Positions 9,850 through 17,986 of a DNA stretch of 64,000 nucleotides are shown here, piece after piece. The notes below the pieces were generated by a model. It saw only the letters and a list, made by a program, of their open reading frames with translations. It was not told the DNA's origin and did not search any database. The stretch spans positions 1 through 64,000 of the forward strand of contig JBIQJY010000012.1 in the NCBI GenBank assembly GCA_044507065.1, in the 5' to 3' direction. Made by a program: the position numbers and the translations under genes. Position 1 is the first letter of the stretch, and the number at the start of each line of letters is the position of its first letter. The stretch comes from SCN-69-37 sp044507065 (GTDB taxonomy: Bacteria > Acidobacteriota > Vicinamibacteria > Vicinamibacterales > SCN-69-37).

Positions 9850-10038
9850 ATGGCAACCACTGCAAAGACCGTCAAGGACCTCGACCAGAAGCCCAAGTAT
9901 GCCGTTCGGCACCGCAACCGGTGCCGCCGGTGCGGCCGCCCGCGGGCCTACCTGCGCAAGTTCGCCCTGTGCCGGCTCTGCTTCCGCGAGATGGCGCTGC
10001 GCGGCGAAGTGGCCGGGGTCGTCAAGAGCAGTTGGTGA
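9850..10038 (+). CDS. rpsN: 30S ribosomal protein S14, zinc-binding short type
   Basis: S14 is a small-subunit head protein. This is the short form of 62 residues with two CxxC pairs (CRRC and CRLC), so it should bind zinc, unlike the longer zinc-free form of E. coli. The core RHRNRCRRCGRPRAYLRKFALCRLCFREMA is typical (shown here as the two halves around RPRAYLRK). It lies in the standard L5-S14-S8 position. Confidence 0.95.
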   Translation: MATTAKTVKDLDQKPKYAVRHRNRCRRCGRPRAYLRKFALCRLCFREMALRGEVAGVVKSSW

Positions 10039-10111
10039 CACGTTTCGGCGCGGAGGCGGACCGAGAGGCGTCCGGCTTCCAGCGACGCGAGTTGAGCAAG
10101 GATTCACGCAT

Positions 10112-10510
10112 ATGACTGACCCGATCGCAGACATGCTCACGCGCATCCGCAACGCGGTGCGTGCCCGTCATCCCCGAGTCGACATTCCCGCTTCGCGGTT
10201 CAAGGTCGAGATCGCGCGGATTCTCGAGCAGGAAGGCTACATCTCGGGGTTCCGGCAGGTGGCCGCCTCGGATGAATCGCCCGAGCTGATTCGCGTCCTG
10301 CTGAAGTACGGCCCGCGCGGGGAGAACGTCATCTCCGGGCTCGAACGCGTCAGCCGCCCCGGCCGCCGCGCGTATGTCGGCCGCGACGACGTGCCAAAGG
10401 TGCTCGGCGGGCTGGGCACGACGATCCTCACGACCTCGCAGGGCGTGATGACCGGGCGTGACGCAGCCAAGGCCGGTGTCGGCGGCGAAGTGCTCTGCAA
10501 CATCTGGTGA
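10112..10510 (+). CDS. rpsH: 30S ribosomal protein S8
   Basis: S8 organises the central domain of 16S rRNA and in E. coli represses the spc operon. It has 132 residues. ATG 10112 gives the canonical MTDPIADMLTRIRNA start, although the frame is open further upstream. The C-terminal LGTTILTTSQGVMTGRDA is the family signature. AGCAAGGA lies a few bases upstream. rplF follows after ten bases. Confidence 0.96.
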   Translation: MTDPIADMLTRIRNAVRARHPRVDIPASRFKVEIARILEQEGYISGFRQVAASDESPELIRVLLKYGPRGENVISGLERVSRPGRRAYVGRDDVPKVLGGLGTTILTTSQGVMTGRDAAKAGVGGEVLCNIW

Positions 10511-10520
10511 GGATTCCGAG

Positions 10521-11057
10521 ATGTCCCGTATCGGCAAGAAACCCATTCCGGTCCCGAAAGGCGTCACCGTCACGGTGCACGCCGATGCCGTCGAGGTGAA
10601 GGGCCCCAAGGGCACGCTCCGGCAGCGCGTCCCGCCCGGCATCACGTTCGCGCTCAAGGACACCGAGCTGGTCGCGTCTCCGGACAGGCCGGACGCCTCG
10701 CTCGGCAAGTTCCACGGCCTGGCGCGCACGCTGGTCGCCAACGCCGTCGATGGCGTGACGAAAGGCTTCACGCGCGAGCTCGACATCGTCGGCGTCGGCT
10801 ATCGCGCCGAGCTGAAGGGCAAGCAGGTCGTCTTCGCCCTTGGCTATTCGCACCCGGTGGTGTTCGACATTCCGGCCGGCATCGACATCGTGGTCGACAA
10901 GCAGACGCACGTGACGGTCAGCGGCATCGATCGCCAGCTGGTCGGCCAGGTGGCGGCCAACATCCGCGGCATGCGCAAGCCGGACCCGTACAAGCAGAAG
11001 GGCGTGCGCTACACGGGTGAAGTGCTGAAGAAGAAGGTCGGCAAGACGGGCGCGTAG
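10521..11057 (+). CDS. rplF: 50S ribosomal protein L6
   Basis: L6 lies next to the sarcin-ricin loop. It has 178 residues with the two repeated L6 subdomains. MSRIGKKPIPVPKGVTV is the normal start (ATG 10521), and GKQVVFALGYSHPV plus IRGMRKPDPYKQKGVRY are conserved. GAGGATT upstream serves as ribosome-binding site. rplR follows after 45 bases. Confidence 0.96.
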   Translation: MSRIGKKPIPVPKGVTVTVHADAVEVKGPKGTLRQRVPPGITFALKDTELVASPDRPDASLGKFHGLARTLVANAVDGVTKGFTRELDIVGVGYRAELKGKQVVFALGYSHPVVFDIPAGIDIVVDKQTHVTVSGIDRQLVGQVAANIRGMRKPDPYKQKGVRYTGEVLKKKVGKTGA

Positions 11058-11102
11058 TTCCGAAAGGGAGCGTGCGGGCCGCGGCCGGCACGGAGCGAAG
11101 GT

Positions 11103-11477
11103 ATGAGGATTCACACGAAGAAGGATCGACGCGAGCGCATCCGGCTGCGGCAGCGCAAGCGGATTTCCGGCACGGCCGAGCGGCCGCGGCTGGCCGTGTT
11201 CCGGTCGGTCGGCCACATCTATGCGCAGGTCATCGACGACTTCGCGGGCCGCACGGTGGCCTCGGCGTCGAGCACCGAGCCGGCGCTCGGGTCGGTGTTC
11301 AGCGGCGCGGTGCGCGGCGGGAACGTGGCCGGCGCCGAGGCGCTGGGCAAGGTGATCGCCGAGCGGCTTCGCGAGCGGGGTATCAGCCGCGTCGTCTTCG
11401 ACCGCGGCGGCAATCTGTATCACGGCCGCGTCCGCGCGGTCGCCGACGCGGCCCGCAAGGCCGGTCTCGAGTTCTAG
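11103..11477 (+). CDS. rplR: 50S ribosomal protein L18
   Basis: L18 binds 5S rRNA together with L5. It has 124 residues. The N-terminus is very basic (HTKKDRRERIRLRQRKRI), followed by ERPRLAVFRSVGHIYAQVIDD, GGNVAGAEALGKVIAERL and the C-terminal VFDRGGNLYHGRVRAVADAAR. This is the conserved L18 layout. GAAGG just upstream is the likely ribosome-binding site. Confidence 0.96.
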   Translation: MRIHTKKDRRERIRLRQRKRISGTAERPRLAVFRSVGHIYAQVIDDFAGRTVASASSTEPALGSVFSGAVRGGNVAGAEALGKVIAERLRERGISRVVFDRGGNLYHGRVRAVADAARKAGLEF

Positions 11478-11513
11478 CCGCGAGCGCGGCGGGATAGACG
11501 GAAGCAGGAGCAC

Positions 11514-12038
11514 ATGGCGCACTCTCGCGAGAAGATCGACGCAGCCGAGCTGGAGTTGAAGGACACGGTCGTCAACATCAGCCGCGTCACCAAGGTGGTC
11601 AAGGGCGGCAAGAACCTGAGCTTCAGCGCACTCGTGGTCGTCGGCGACGGCCAGGGCGTGGTGGGATTCGGGATCGGCAAGGCCAAGGAAGTGCCGTCGG
11701 CCATCAAGAAGGCGATCGAGTCGGCGAAGAAGAGCCTGATTCGCGTCCCGATGGCCGGCACGAGCATTCCGCATCCGGTGCTGGGCCGCTTCGGCGCCGG
11801 GGCCGTGCTGCTCAAGCCGGCGCCCGATGGCACCGGCATCATCGCCGGCGGCGCGGTGCGCGCCGTGGTCGAGTCGGCCGGGATCGGCAACGTGCTGACC
11901 AAGTCGCTGGGGTCGGCCAACCACCACAACGTCGTACGCGCGGCGTTCTCGGCGCTCGAGTTGCTGCGCGATCCGGCCAGCGTGGCCCGGCTGCGCGGCA
12001 AGGAGCTCGAGGACCTGGTGGCGCCGGCGGCGCGGTAA
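11514..12038 (+). CDS. rpsE: 30S ribosomal protein S5
   Basis: S5 helps control decoding accuracy and lines the mRNA entry. It has 174 residues. The double-stranded-RNA-binding N-terminal domain contains VVNISRVTKVVKGGKNLSFSA and GKAKEVPSAIKKAIESAKK. The C-terminal GIGNVLTKSLGSANHHNVVRA is the family signature. AGGAG (11506-11510) sits four bases from the ATG. rpmD follows after seven bases. Confidence 0.97.
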   Translation: MAHSREKIDAAELELKDTVVNISRVTKVVKGGKNLSFSALVVVGDGQGVVGFGIGKAKEVPSAIKKAIESAKKSLIRVPMAGTSIPHPVLGRFGAGAVLLKPAPDGTGIIAGGAVRAVVESAGIGNVLTKSLGSANHHNVVRAAFSALELLRDPASVARLRGKELEDLVAPAAR

Positions 12039-12045
12039 GGGCTTT

Positions 12046-12222
12046 ATGAAGCAGCTAAAGATTACTCAGGTTCGGAGCGGGATCGGCTTCGAGAAGGCGC
12101 AGAAGCAGACGTTGCGCGCCCTCGGCCTGCGGCGGATCCGGCAGACGGTCGAGGTGGTCGACACGCCGGCCACGCGCGGCCTCATCCTCAAGGTGCGGCA
12201 CCTGGTCCGCGTCGACGAATAG
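12046..12222 (+). CDS. rpmD: 50S ribosomal protein L30
   Basis: L30 is a small large-subunit protein found in many but not all bacteria. ATG 12046 to TAG 12222 encodes 58 residues, starting MKQLKITQVRSGIGFEKAQK. LRALGLRRIRQTVEVVDTPA and the end LKVRHLVRVDE match the family well. Its place between S5 and L15 is the standard one. TAAGGG overlapping the rpsE stop is the probable ribosome-binding site. Confidence 0.93.
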   Translation: MKQLKITQVRSGIGFEKAQKQTLRALGLRRIRQTVEVVDTPATRGLILKVRHLVRVDE

Positions 12223-12252
12223 GCCGGGACCACGTCCCGATTGGAGAGACAG

Positions 12253-12699
12253 ATGGCTCTGAACAACTTGCGGCCGCCCCGTGGGGCGAAGAAGCCGAAG
12301 AAGCGGGTAGGCCGCGGCCCCGGGTCCGGACACGGCAAGACGTCGTCGCGCGGCCACAAGGGTGCGCAGTCGCGGTCGGGGTTCCGGTTCAAGCGCGGGT
12401 TCGAGGGCGGCCAGATGCCGCTGCACCGGCGCGTGCCGAAGCGCGGGTTCCGCAATCCGTTCCGCGTCGAGTACGCGGTGGTCAATCTCGACACGCTGGC
12501 CGAGGTGTTCGATGGCGGGTCGGCGGTCACGCCCGAACTGCTGCACGAGCGCGGCATCGTGCGTGACGCCCGTGCGCCCATCAAGGTGCTCGGCCGCGGC
12601 GAGATCGAGAAGGCGCTGACGATCCACGCGCACAAGTTCAGCGAGACGGCGGTGAAGAAGATCGCGGCGGCCGGGGGGGCCACCGAGGTCCTGGCCTAG
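12253..12699 (+). CDS. rplO: 50S ribosomal protein L15
   Basis: L15 is a late assembly protein of the large subunit. It has 148 residues from ATG 12253, preceded by GGAGAG (12243-12248). An in-frame TTG at 12241 is less likely because it would overlap that site. The glycine/arginine-rich N-terminus (RPPRGAKKPKKRVGRGPGSG then HGKTSSRGHKGAQSR) and FEGGQMPLHRRVPKRGF are family hallmarks. Confidence 0.96.
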   Translation: MALNNLRPPRGAKKPKKRVGRGPGSGHGKTSSRGHKGAQSRSGFRFKRGFEGGQMPLHRRVPKRGFRNPFRVEYAVVNLDTLAEVFDGGSAVTPELLHERGIVRDARAPIKVLGRGEIEKALTIHAHKFSETAVKKIAAAGGATEVLA

Positions 12700-12778
12700 G
12701 CCGGGACGGCACCGGTCGACGACCCCGGTTCGTCGACCCATCGGCACTGGAGGACGGGCAGGTACCTCGAGCTCATTT

Positions 12779-14179
12779 ATGGACAGTCTCAGGAACATCT
12801 TCGCCATCCCGGAACTGCGCAACCGGATGCTCTTCACGCTGGGCATCCTCGCGGCGTACCGGGTGGGCGGCCACGTCACGATTCCAGGCATCAATATCGA
12901 TGCGCTCACGGAACTGTCGAACCAGGTTGCGAGCAGCAACCTGTTCGGGCTGTACGACATGTTCTCGGGCTACAACCTGTCGCAGATGACAGTGTTCGCG
13001 CTCGGGATCATGCCGTACATCAGCGCGTCGATCATCCTGCAGTTGCTGACGGTGGTCTGGCCCTATCTCGAGCGGTTGTCGAAGGAAGGTGAACTCGGCC
13101 GCCGCAAGATCACCCAGTACACGCGGTACGGGACGATCGCACTCAGCGTCATCCAGGCGATGGCCATCGCCGTGTTTCTCGAGAATGCCGGCCAGGCAGG
13201 CGGCTTCGCCATTGTCGAGAACCCCGGGTGGGGCTTCCGCCTGATGACGGTGCTGACGCTCACGACCGGATCGGTTCTGGTCATGTGGCTTGGTGAGCAG
13301 ATCACCGAGCGCGGCATCGGTAACGGGATGTCGCTGCTGATCTACGCCGGCATCGTCTCGGGGCTGCCCCGGGCGGTGTTCTCCACGCTCGGCCAGATGG
13401 AGACGGGCGAGATCGGGCCCCTCGCGCTGGTCGTCCTCGTCGCCATGATGATCGCGGTCGTCGGCGCCGTGGTGTTCGTGGAACGCGGGCAGCGGCGCGT
13501 GACCGTGCAGTACGCGCGCCGGATGGTGGGCCGCAAGATGTACGGCGGCGCCAGCACGCACATCCCGCTGAAGGTCAACACGGGCGGCGTGATGCCGGTC
13601 ATCTTCGCGTCATCGATCCTGGCATTTCCCCAGACGATGAAGCCGATGGTCGACCCGGGCGGCATGTTCGAGAACCAGTGGCTCAGTTCGGCCATCGGCC
13701 AGATTGCCATGGGTTACCCGCTCTACAACCTGCTGTACGTGACGATGATCATCTTCTTCGCGTACTTCTACACGGCCATCATCTTCAAGCCGGACGAGGT
13801 GGCGGAGAACATGCGGAAGTACGGCGGGTTCGTGCCCGGGATTCGTCCCGGCAAGCGGACCGCCGAGCACATCGACGCGATTCTCGCGCGCATCACGCTG
13901 GCCGGGGCCGTGTACCTCGCGCTCATCGCGCTGCTGCCCGAGATCCTGATGATGGGCTTCCGCGTCGAGCCCATCCCGTTCATCGGGCCGTGGCTCGATT
14001 CGGTGCTGCCCCAGTTCATCACCCAGGGGTTGAACGTGCAGTTCTATTTCGGCGGGACGTCGCTGCTCATCATCGTGGGCGTGGCCATGGATACGGTGCA
14101 ACAGATCGAGTCGCAGCTGATCATGCGCCACTACGACGGCTTCATGAAGAAGACGCGCGTTCGCAGCCGGCGCGGCTAG
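12779..14179 (+). CDS. secY: protein translocase subunit SecY
   Basis: SecY is the channel of the Sec translocon in the inner membrane. It has 466 residues and about ten hydrophobic segments, somewhat longer than the 435-445 of well-known SecY proteins. The first is ELRNRMLFTLGILAAYRVGG near residue 12. GIMPYISASIILQLLTVVWP and the GERGIGNGMSLLI-type loop (ITERGIGNGMSLLIYAGIV) are characteristic. The late cytoplasmic loop RKYGGFVPGIRPGKRTAEHI is the ribosome/SecA contact. It ends the spc-type block after L15. Confidence 0.97.
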   Translation: MDSLRNIFAIPELRNRMLFTLGILAAYRVGGHVTIPGINIDALTELSNQVASSNLFGLYDMFSGYNLSQMTVFALGIMPYISASIILQLLTVVWPYLERLSKEGELGRRKITQYTRYGTIALSVIQAMAIAVFLENAGQAGGFAIVENPGWGFRLMTVLTLTTGSVLVMWLGEQITERGIGNGMSLLIYAGIVSGLPRAVFSTLGQMETGEIGPLALVVLVAMMIAVVGAVVFVERGQRRVTVQYARRMVGRKMYGGASTHIPLKVNTGGVMPVIFASSILAFPQTMKPMVDPGGMFENQWLSSAIGQIAMGYPLYNLLYVTMIIFFAYFYTAIIFKPDEVAENMRKYGGFVPGIRPGKRTAEHIDAILARITLAGAVYLALIALLPEILMMGFRVEPIPFIGPWLDSVLPQFITQGLNVQFYFGGTSLLIIVGVAMDTVQQIESQLIMRHYDGFMKKTRVRSRRG

Positions 14180-14191
14180 AGTTCGATTGAC

Positions 14192-14833
14192 GTGTCAGTA
14201 CGACTGGTCATGCTGGGGCCCCCGGGGGCGGGGAAGGGTACGCAGGCGGAGCGGTTCGCGAAGACGCGGCATGTGCCGCGGATCTCGACCGGGGACGTGC
14301 TGCGCGAGGCGCGGCAGAAAGACGCCGAGCTCGAGCGGCAGGCACGGGCCACGATGGACGCCGGCCGCCTCGTCGACGACGACGTGGTGATTGACATGGT
14401 CCGGAAGCGGCTGGCCGATCCGGACGCCCGGGACGGCTTCGTGCTCGACGGCTTCCCGCGCACGATTGCGCAGGCCGAGGCGCTCGATCACCTGCTCGAC
14501 GATCGTGAACCGCTCGTCGTGGTGGACATCGAGGTGCCGGAGGAGACGCTGTTCGAGCGACTGCAGACGCGCCGGATCTGCGCCAAGTGCGGCACGCCGG
14601 CCACGGCGGTGCTGACCGTGTGCAGCGCCTGCGGCGGGCCGCTGGTGCAGCGGACCGACGACGACCTGCGGGTGGTGCGCGAGCGCCTGCGCGTCTACGC
14701 CACCGAGTCGGCGCCGATCGTGGAGTTCTACCGCCACCGGCCGACGTTCCGGTCGGTTGACGGGGACCAGCCGCTCGAGTCGGTGGCGGCTGACATTTCG
14801 TCGGCGGTCGCGTCCGTCCTGGGGGCACGATGA
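14192..14833 (+). CDS. adk: adenylate kinase with zinc-binding lid
   Basis: Adenylate kinase interconverts ATP + AMP and 2 ADP. It has 213 residues from a GTG start at 14192. The P-loop GPPGAGKGTQAERF is at residues 8-21, and DGFPRTIAQAEALD is the AMP-site signature. The lid holds CAKC and CSAC pairs, the four-cysteine zinc type common in Gram-positives and thermophiles. It follows secY and overlaps map by an ATGA, as in many bacteria. Confidence 0.97.
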   Translation: MSVRLVMLGPPGAGKGTQAERFAKTRHVPRISTGDVLREARQKDAELERQARATMDAGRLVDDDVVIDMVRKRLADPDARDGFVLDGFPRTIAQAEALDHLLDDREPLVVVDIEVPEETLFERLQTRRICAKCGTPATAVLTVCSACGGPLVQRTDDDLRVVRERLRVYATESAPIVEFYRHRPTFRSVDGDQPLESVAADISSAVASVLGAR

Positions 14834-15621
14834 TCGTCTGCCGGTCGGAGGCCGAAATCGCGAAGATGCGGACGGCCAACCAGCTGGTGGCCGACGTGCT
14901 GGCGGCTGTCGAGGCCGCGGTGGCCGTGGGGGTCAGCACGCTGGACCTCGACGTGCTGGCCGAGCGGCTCGTGCGCGACGGCGGCGCCGAGCCGGCGTTC
15001 AAGGGGTATCGCGGGTTTCCCGCGACGCTGTGCACGTCGATCAACGAGGAGGTCGTGCACGGCATACCGTCCGCGTCGCGCCTGCTGGCCGATGGAGACG
15101 TGGTCTCGATCGACATGGGCGTCAAGATGGGCGGCTACTACGGCGATTCGGCCGTGACGGTGCCCGTCGGGCGTGTGCCGGAGCAGACGCTGGCACTCCT
15201 GCGGGCCACGCGGGAATCGCTGGACCGCGCGATCGAGCAGGTGCAGGTTGGCGGCCGGTTGTCCGACGTGAGCCACGCGGTGCAGGCCTGGGTCGAACGC
15301 CACGGTTTTTCGGTCGTGCGCGAGTTCGTCGGGCACGGGATCGGCGAGCGGCTCCATGAGGATCCGCAGATCCCCAACTACGGCCCGCCCGGACGCGGGC
15401 CGAAGCTGGCGGCCGGCATGGTCCTCGCCATCGAGCCGATGGTGGCGATGGGGCGGCCGGAGACGAAGGTGTTGCGCGATGGCTGGACCGCGGTGACTCG
15501 CGACGGCAGCGTGGCAGCGCACTTCGAGCATACGGTCGCGGTGACCGAGGCCGGACCGCTGGTGCTGACGGCGCGGCGTGCAGGGGGAACGGCCGGTGGC
15601 GACGCCGGCGACGGCCGGTGA
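14830..15621 (+). CDS. map: methionine aminopeptidase, type I
   Basis: This enzyme removes the initiator methionine from new proteins. It has 263 residues. The metal ligands of the family are visible: the two aspartates in SIDMGVKMGGYYGDSA, the histidine in VGHGIGERLHEDP, and glutamates in AIEPMVAM and HFEHTVAVTE. There is no N-terminal SH3-like extension. It overlaps the adk stop by four bases and precedes infA by nine. Confidence 0.96.
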   Translation: MIVCRSEAEIAKMRTANQLVADVLAAVEAAVAVGVSTLDLDVLAERLVRDGGAEPAFKGYRGFPATLCTSINEEVVHGIPSASRLLADGDVVSIDMGVKMGGYYGDSAVTVPVGRVPEQTLALLRATRESLDRAIEQVQVGGRLSDVSHAVQAWVERHGFSVVREFVGHGIGERLHEDPQIPNYGPPGRGPKLAAGMVLAIEPMVAMGRPETKVLRDGWTAVTRDGSVAAHFEHTVAVTEAGPLVLTARRAGGTAGGDAGDGR

Positions 15622-15630
15622 GACGGGCCG

Positions 15631-15849
15631 ATGACGGATCACCAGGGGGTGACCGTCGAGGGCACGGTGCTGGCGCTGCTGCCGCGGGGACTCTACCGGG
15701 TGGCAGTCGATGGCCGTGACGTCACGGCGCATGCGTCGTCCGGACTGAGCCGGAATTTCGTGCGGCTCGTCGTTGGCGATCGGGTTCTAGTCGAGGTCAG
15801 CCCCCGTGATACGGGTCGGGGGCGAATCAGAAGGAAAGTGGGAGCGTAA
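15631..15849 (+). CDS. infA: translation initiation factor IF-1
   Basis: IF-1 occupies the A site during initiation. It has 72 residues with the S1/OB fold VTVEGTVLALLPRGLYRVAV and the motif SRNFVRLVVGDRVLVEVSPR. The C-terminus (RGRIRRKVGA) follows the usual TRGRI pattern but is otherwise divergent. The position between map and rpmJ is the usual one for infA in many phyla, which supports the call. Confidence 0.92.
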   Translation: MTDHQGVTVEGTVLALLPRGLYRVAVDGRDVTAHASSGLSRNFVRLVVGDRVLVEVSPRDTGRGRIRRKVGA

Positions 15850-15878
15850 GTCGGCTTCCAGCTTCCGTCGAGGGCACC

Positions 15879-15992
15879 ATGAAGGTCAGGGCATCGGTCA
15901 AGCGGATTTGCGTCAAGTGCAAGGTCGTGCGCCGCAACGGCGTCGTGCGGATCATCTGCAGCAACCAGAAGCACAAGCAGCGACAGGGCTGA
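15879..15992 (+). CDS. rpmJ: 50S ribosomal protein L36
   Basis: L36 is the smallest ribosomal protein, here 37 residues from ATG 15879. It starts MKVRASVKRICVKCKVVRRN and ends CSNQKHKQRQG. The C-x2-C, C and H residues form the zinc site of the zinc-containing L36 type. GAGGGC lies seven bases upstream. It sits between infA and rpsM, its standard place. Confidence 0.95.
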   Translation: MKVRASVKRICVKCKVVRRNGVVRIICSNQKHKQRQG

Positions 15993-16001
15993 GGGAACGA
16001 T

Positions 16002-16376
16002 ATGGCTCGCATTTCAGGAGTGGATCTGCCGCGGACCAAGCGCATCGAGATTGGTCTGACATACATCTACGGCATCGGCCGCAAGCGCGCGAACGACGTG
16101 CTGACGGCTGCCGGCGTGAGCGGCGACATCCGGGTGAAGGACCTGTCGGAAGACGATGTCCGCAACATCAGCCGTGTGCTCGAGGAGCAGGGTGGCGTCG
16201 AGGGTGACCTCCGCAAGGAGATCTCGATGAACATCAAGCGGCTCGTCGAGATCGGCAGCTACCGCGGGTCGCGGCATCGCCGCAACCTGCCGGCACGCGG
16301 CCAGCGGACGCGCACCAACGCGCGGACGCGCAAGGGACCACGCCGTGGCGCGGTGGCCCGGAAGAAGACCGAGTAG
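16002..16376 (+). CDS. rpsM: 30S ribosomal protein S13
   Basis: S13 forms bridges to the large subunit and contacts P-site tRNA. It has 124 residues. MARISGVDLPRTKRIEIGLT is the canonical start, and the middle carries YIYGIGRKRANDVL and EGDLRKEISMNIKRLVEIG. The basic C-terminal GSRHRRNLPARGQRTRTNAR is conserved. GAGGGAACG lies upstream of the ATG. Confidence 0.97.
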   Translation: MARISGVDLPRTKRIEIGLTYIYGIGRKRANDVLTAAGVSGDIRVKDLSEDDVRNISRVLEEQGGVEGDLRKEISMNIKRLVEIGSYRGSRHRRNLPARGQRTRTNARTRKGPRRGAVARKKTE

Positions 16377-16403
16377 GCGTCGTTCGACTGAACCGAGGGT
16401 GTG

Positions 16404-16823
16404 ATGGCAAAGACCGATGGCGCCGCCGAGAGCGGCAAGAAGAAGAAGACGTTCAAGAAGCGGGGCGAGAAGCGCGTGGTGCACCACGGGTTCGCCCACA
16501 TCCAGGCGTCGTTCAACAACACCGTCGTGACGATCACCGACGCCGAGGGGCGCGTGATTGCCTGGTCGAGCGCCGGGGCGATTGGCTTCAAGGGATCGCG
16601 CAAGGGCACGCCGTTCGCGGCGACGCAGGCGGCGATGGCGGCCGGCAACACGGCCAAGACCTACGGCCTGCGCACGCTCGAGGTGCGGGTCAAGGGACCG
16701 GGCGCCGGGCGCGAATCCGCCGTGCGCGCGCTGCAGACGATGGGCATCGACGTGAAGTCGATCCGCGACGTCACGCCCATCCCGCACAACGGCTGCCGGC
16801 CGCCGAAGCGGCGCCGCGTCTGA
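16404..16823 (+). CDS. rpsK: 30S ribosomal protein S11
   Basis: S11 forms part of the small-subunit platform. It has 139 residues from ATG 16404. A GTG at 16401 is also in frame, but the ATG has GAGG (16394-16397) at better spacing. The N-terminus is lysine-rich, then GFAHIQASFNNTVVTITDAE, SSAGAIGFKGSRKGTPFAA and the C-terminal PIPHNGCRPPKRRRV identify it. rpsD, which normally follows, is missing. rpoA comes next after 135 bases. Confidence 0.96.
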   Translation: MAKTDGAAESGKKKKTFKKRGEKRVVHHGFAHIQASFNNTVVTITDAEGRVIAWSSAGAIGFKGSRKGTPFAATQAAMAAGNTAKTYGLRTLEVRVKGPGAGRESAVRALQTMGIDVKSIRDVTPIPHNGCRPPKRRRV

Positions 16824-16848
16824 CGGTTCGTCGTCTCCGTCGCAGTTG

Positions 16849-16885
16849 CCGGCCCGCAGCTCTCAGACCTGCGGCGGGAGGCCGG
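16849..16885 (+). other. hairpin in the rpsK-rpoA spacer
   Basis: CCGGC (16849-16853) and CCGCAG (16854-16859) can pair with CTGCGG (16869-16874) and GCCGG (16881-16885), giving an interrupted two-part stem. It lies where rpsD is found in most alpha operons. It may be a processing or attenuation structure. There is no uridine run, so it is not a classical terminator. Confidence 0.35.
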
Positions 16886-16958
16886 TGACCGATCAATGCA
16901 GGTCTGGTCCAGCCGACGCCCTGGCGGGCGACGGTGGACACGCGAAAGGATTGTGACC

Positions 16959-17933
16959 ATGTTGTGGAAGGGTTTTCAGCGACCGAAGCGCCTCGAGTTC
17001 GAGCGCGAGACACTCACCGACCGGTTCGGACGGTTCTACGCGCAGCCATTCGAGCGGGGGTTCGGCACCACCGTCGGCAACGCGATGCGGCGTGTGCTGC
17101 TCTCGTCGATCGAGGGCGCGGCCGTGACGGCCGTCAAGATCGAGGGCGTGCTGCACGAGTTCTCGCCCATCCAGGGCGTGGTCGAAGACGCGACGGACAT
17201 CATCCTCAACCTCAAGCAGATCCCGCTCAAGGTGCACACCGACCAGCCCAAGACGCTCGTCGTGCGGGTGACCAAGCCGGGTGACGTCCGCGCGCGCGAC
17301 ATCCAGGCGGACGCCGACGTCGAGATCCTCGAGCCCGACGCGCACATCGCGACGGTCAGCGAGGGCGGCTCGCTCGAGATGGAACTGCGCATCCGTCGCG
17401 GCCGGGGATACGTCTCGGCCGACAAGAACTTCGACGAGGACCTGGGTATCGGCTGGATCCCGATCGACTCGGTGCACTCGCCGGTCAAGAAGGTGAACTA
17501 CGTCGTCGAGGCGGCGCGTATCGGCCAGACGACCGACTACGACAAGCTCACGCTCGAGGTGTGGACCAACGGCGCGGTGACGGCGCGCGACGCCGTGTCG
17601 CTCGCGGCGAAGCTCGTGCGCGATCACTTCACGATCTTCGTGGGCCTGGACGACGCGGGTGACCAGCCGTTCGAGGGCGGCGGCGAGGCGCTGCCGGCCT
17701 CGATCAACGAGCACCTCGACAAGAGCGTCGAGGAACTCGAGCTGTCAGTGCGGTCCTACAACTGCCTGAAGAACGCGAACATCCGGACGCTGCGTGAGCT
17801 CGTGCAGAAGACCGAAGGCGACATGCTGAAGACGAAGAACTTCGGCCGGAAGTCGCTCAACGAGATCAAGGACATCCTGGGCACCCTCGGGCTCAGCCTT
17901 GGCATGCGGCTCGATCAGGGCACGCAGGAATAG
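16959..17933 (+). CDS. rpoA: DNA-directed RNA polymerase subunit alpha
   Basis: Alpha is the assembly scaffold of RNA polymerase. It has 324 residues from ATG 16959. An upstream in-frame start would lack a ribosome-binding site, whereas AAAGGA precedes this one. The N-terminal domain has FERGFGTTVGNAMRRVLLSS and GVVEDATDIILNLK. The C-terminal domain, which binds UP elements and activators, has LDKSVEELELSVRSYNCLKN and LGMRLDQ near the end. rplQ follows, as usual. Confidence 0.98.
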   Translation: MLWKGFQRPKRLEFERETLTDRFGRFYAQPFERGFGTTVGNAMRRVLLSSIEGAAVTAVKIEGVLHEFSPIQGVVEDATDIILNLKQIPLKVHTDQPKTLVVRVTKPGDVRARDIQADADVEILEPDAHIATVSEGGSLEMELRIRRGRGYVSADKNFDEDLGIGWIPIDSVHSPVKKVNYVVEAARIGQTTDYDKLTLEVWTNGAVTARDAVSLAAKLVRDHFTIFVGLDDAGDQPFEGGGEALPASINEHLDKSVEELELSVRSYNCLKNANIRTLRELVQKTEGDMLKTKNFGRKSLNEIKDILGTLGLSLGMRLDQGTQE

Positions 17934-17986
17934 AGCGTCGGGCCGGGCCCGGAGCCGGCAGCGCGGACAGACGAAGGAATTCGATC

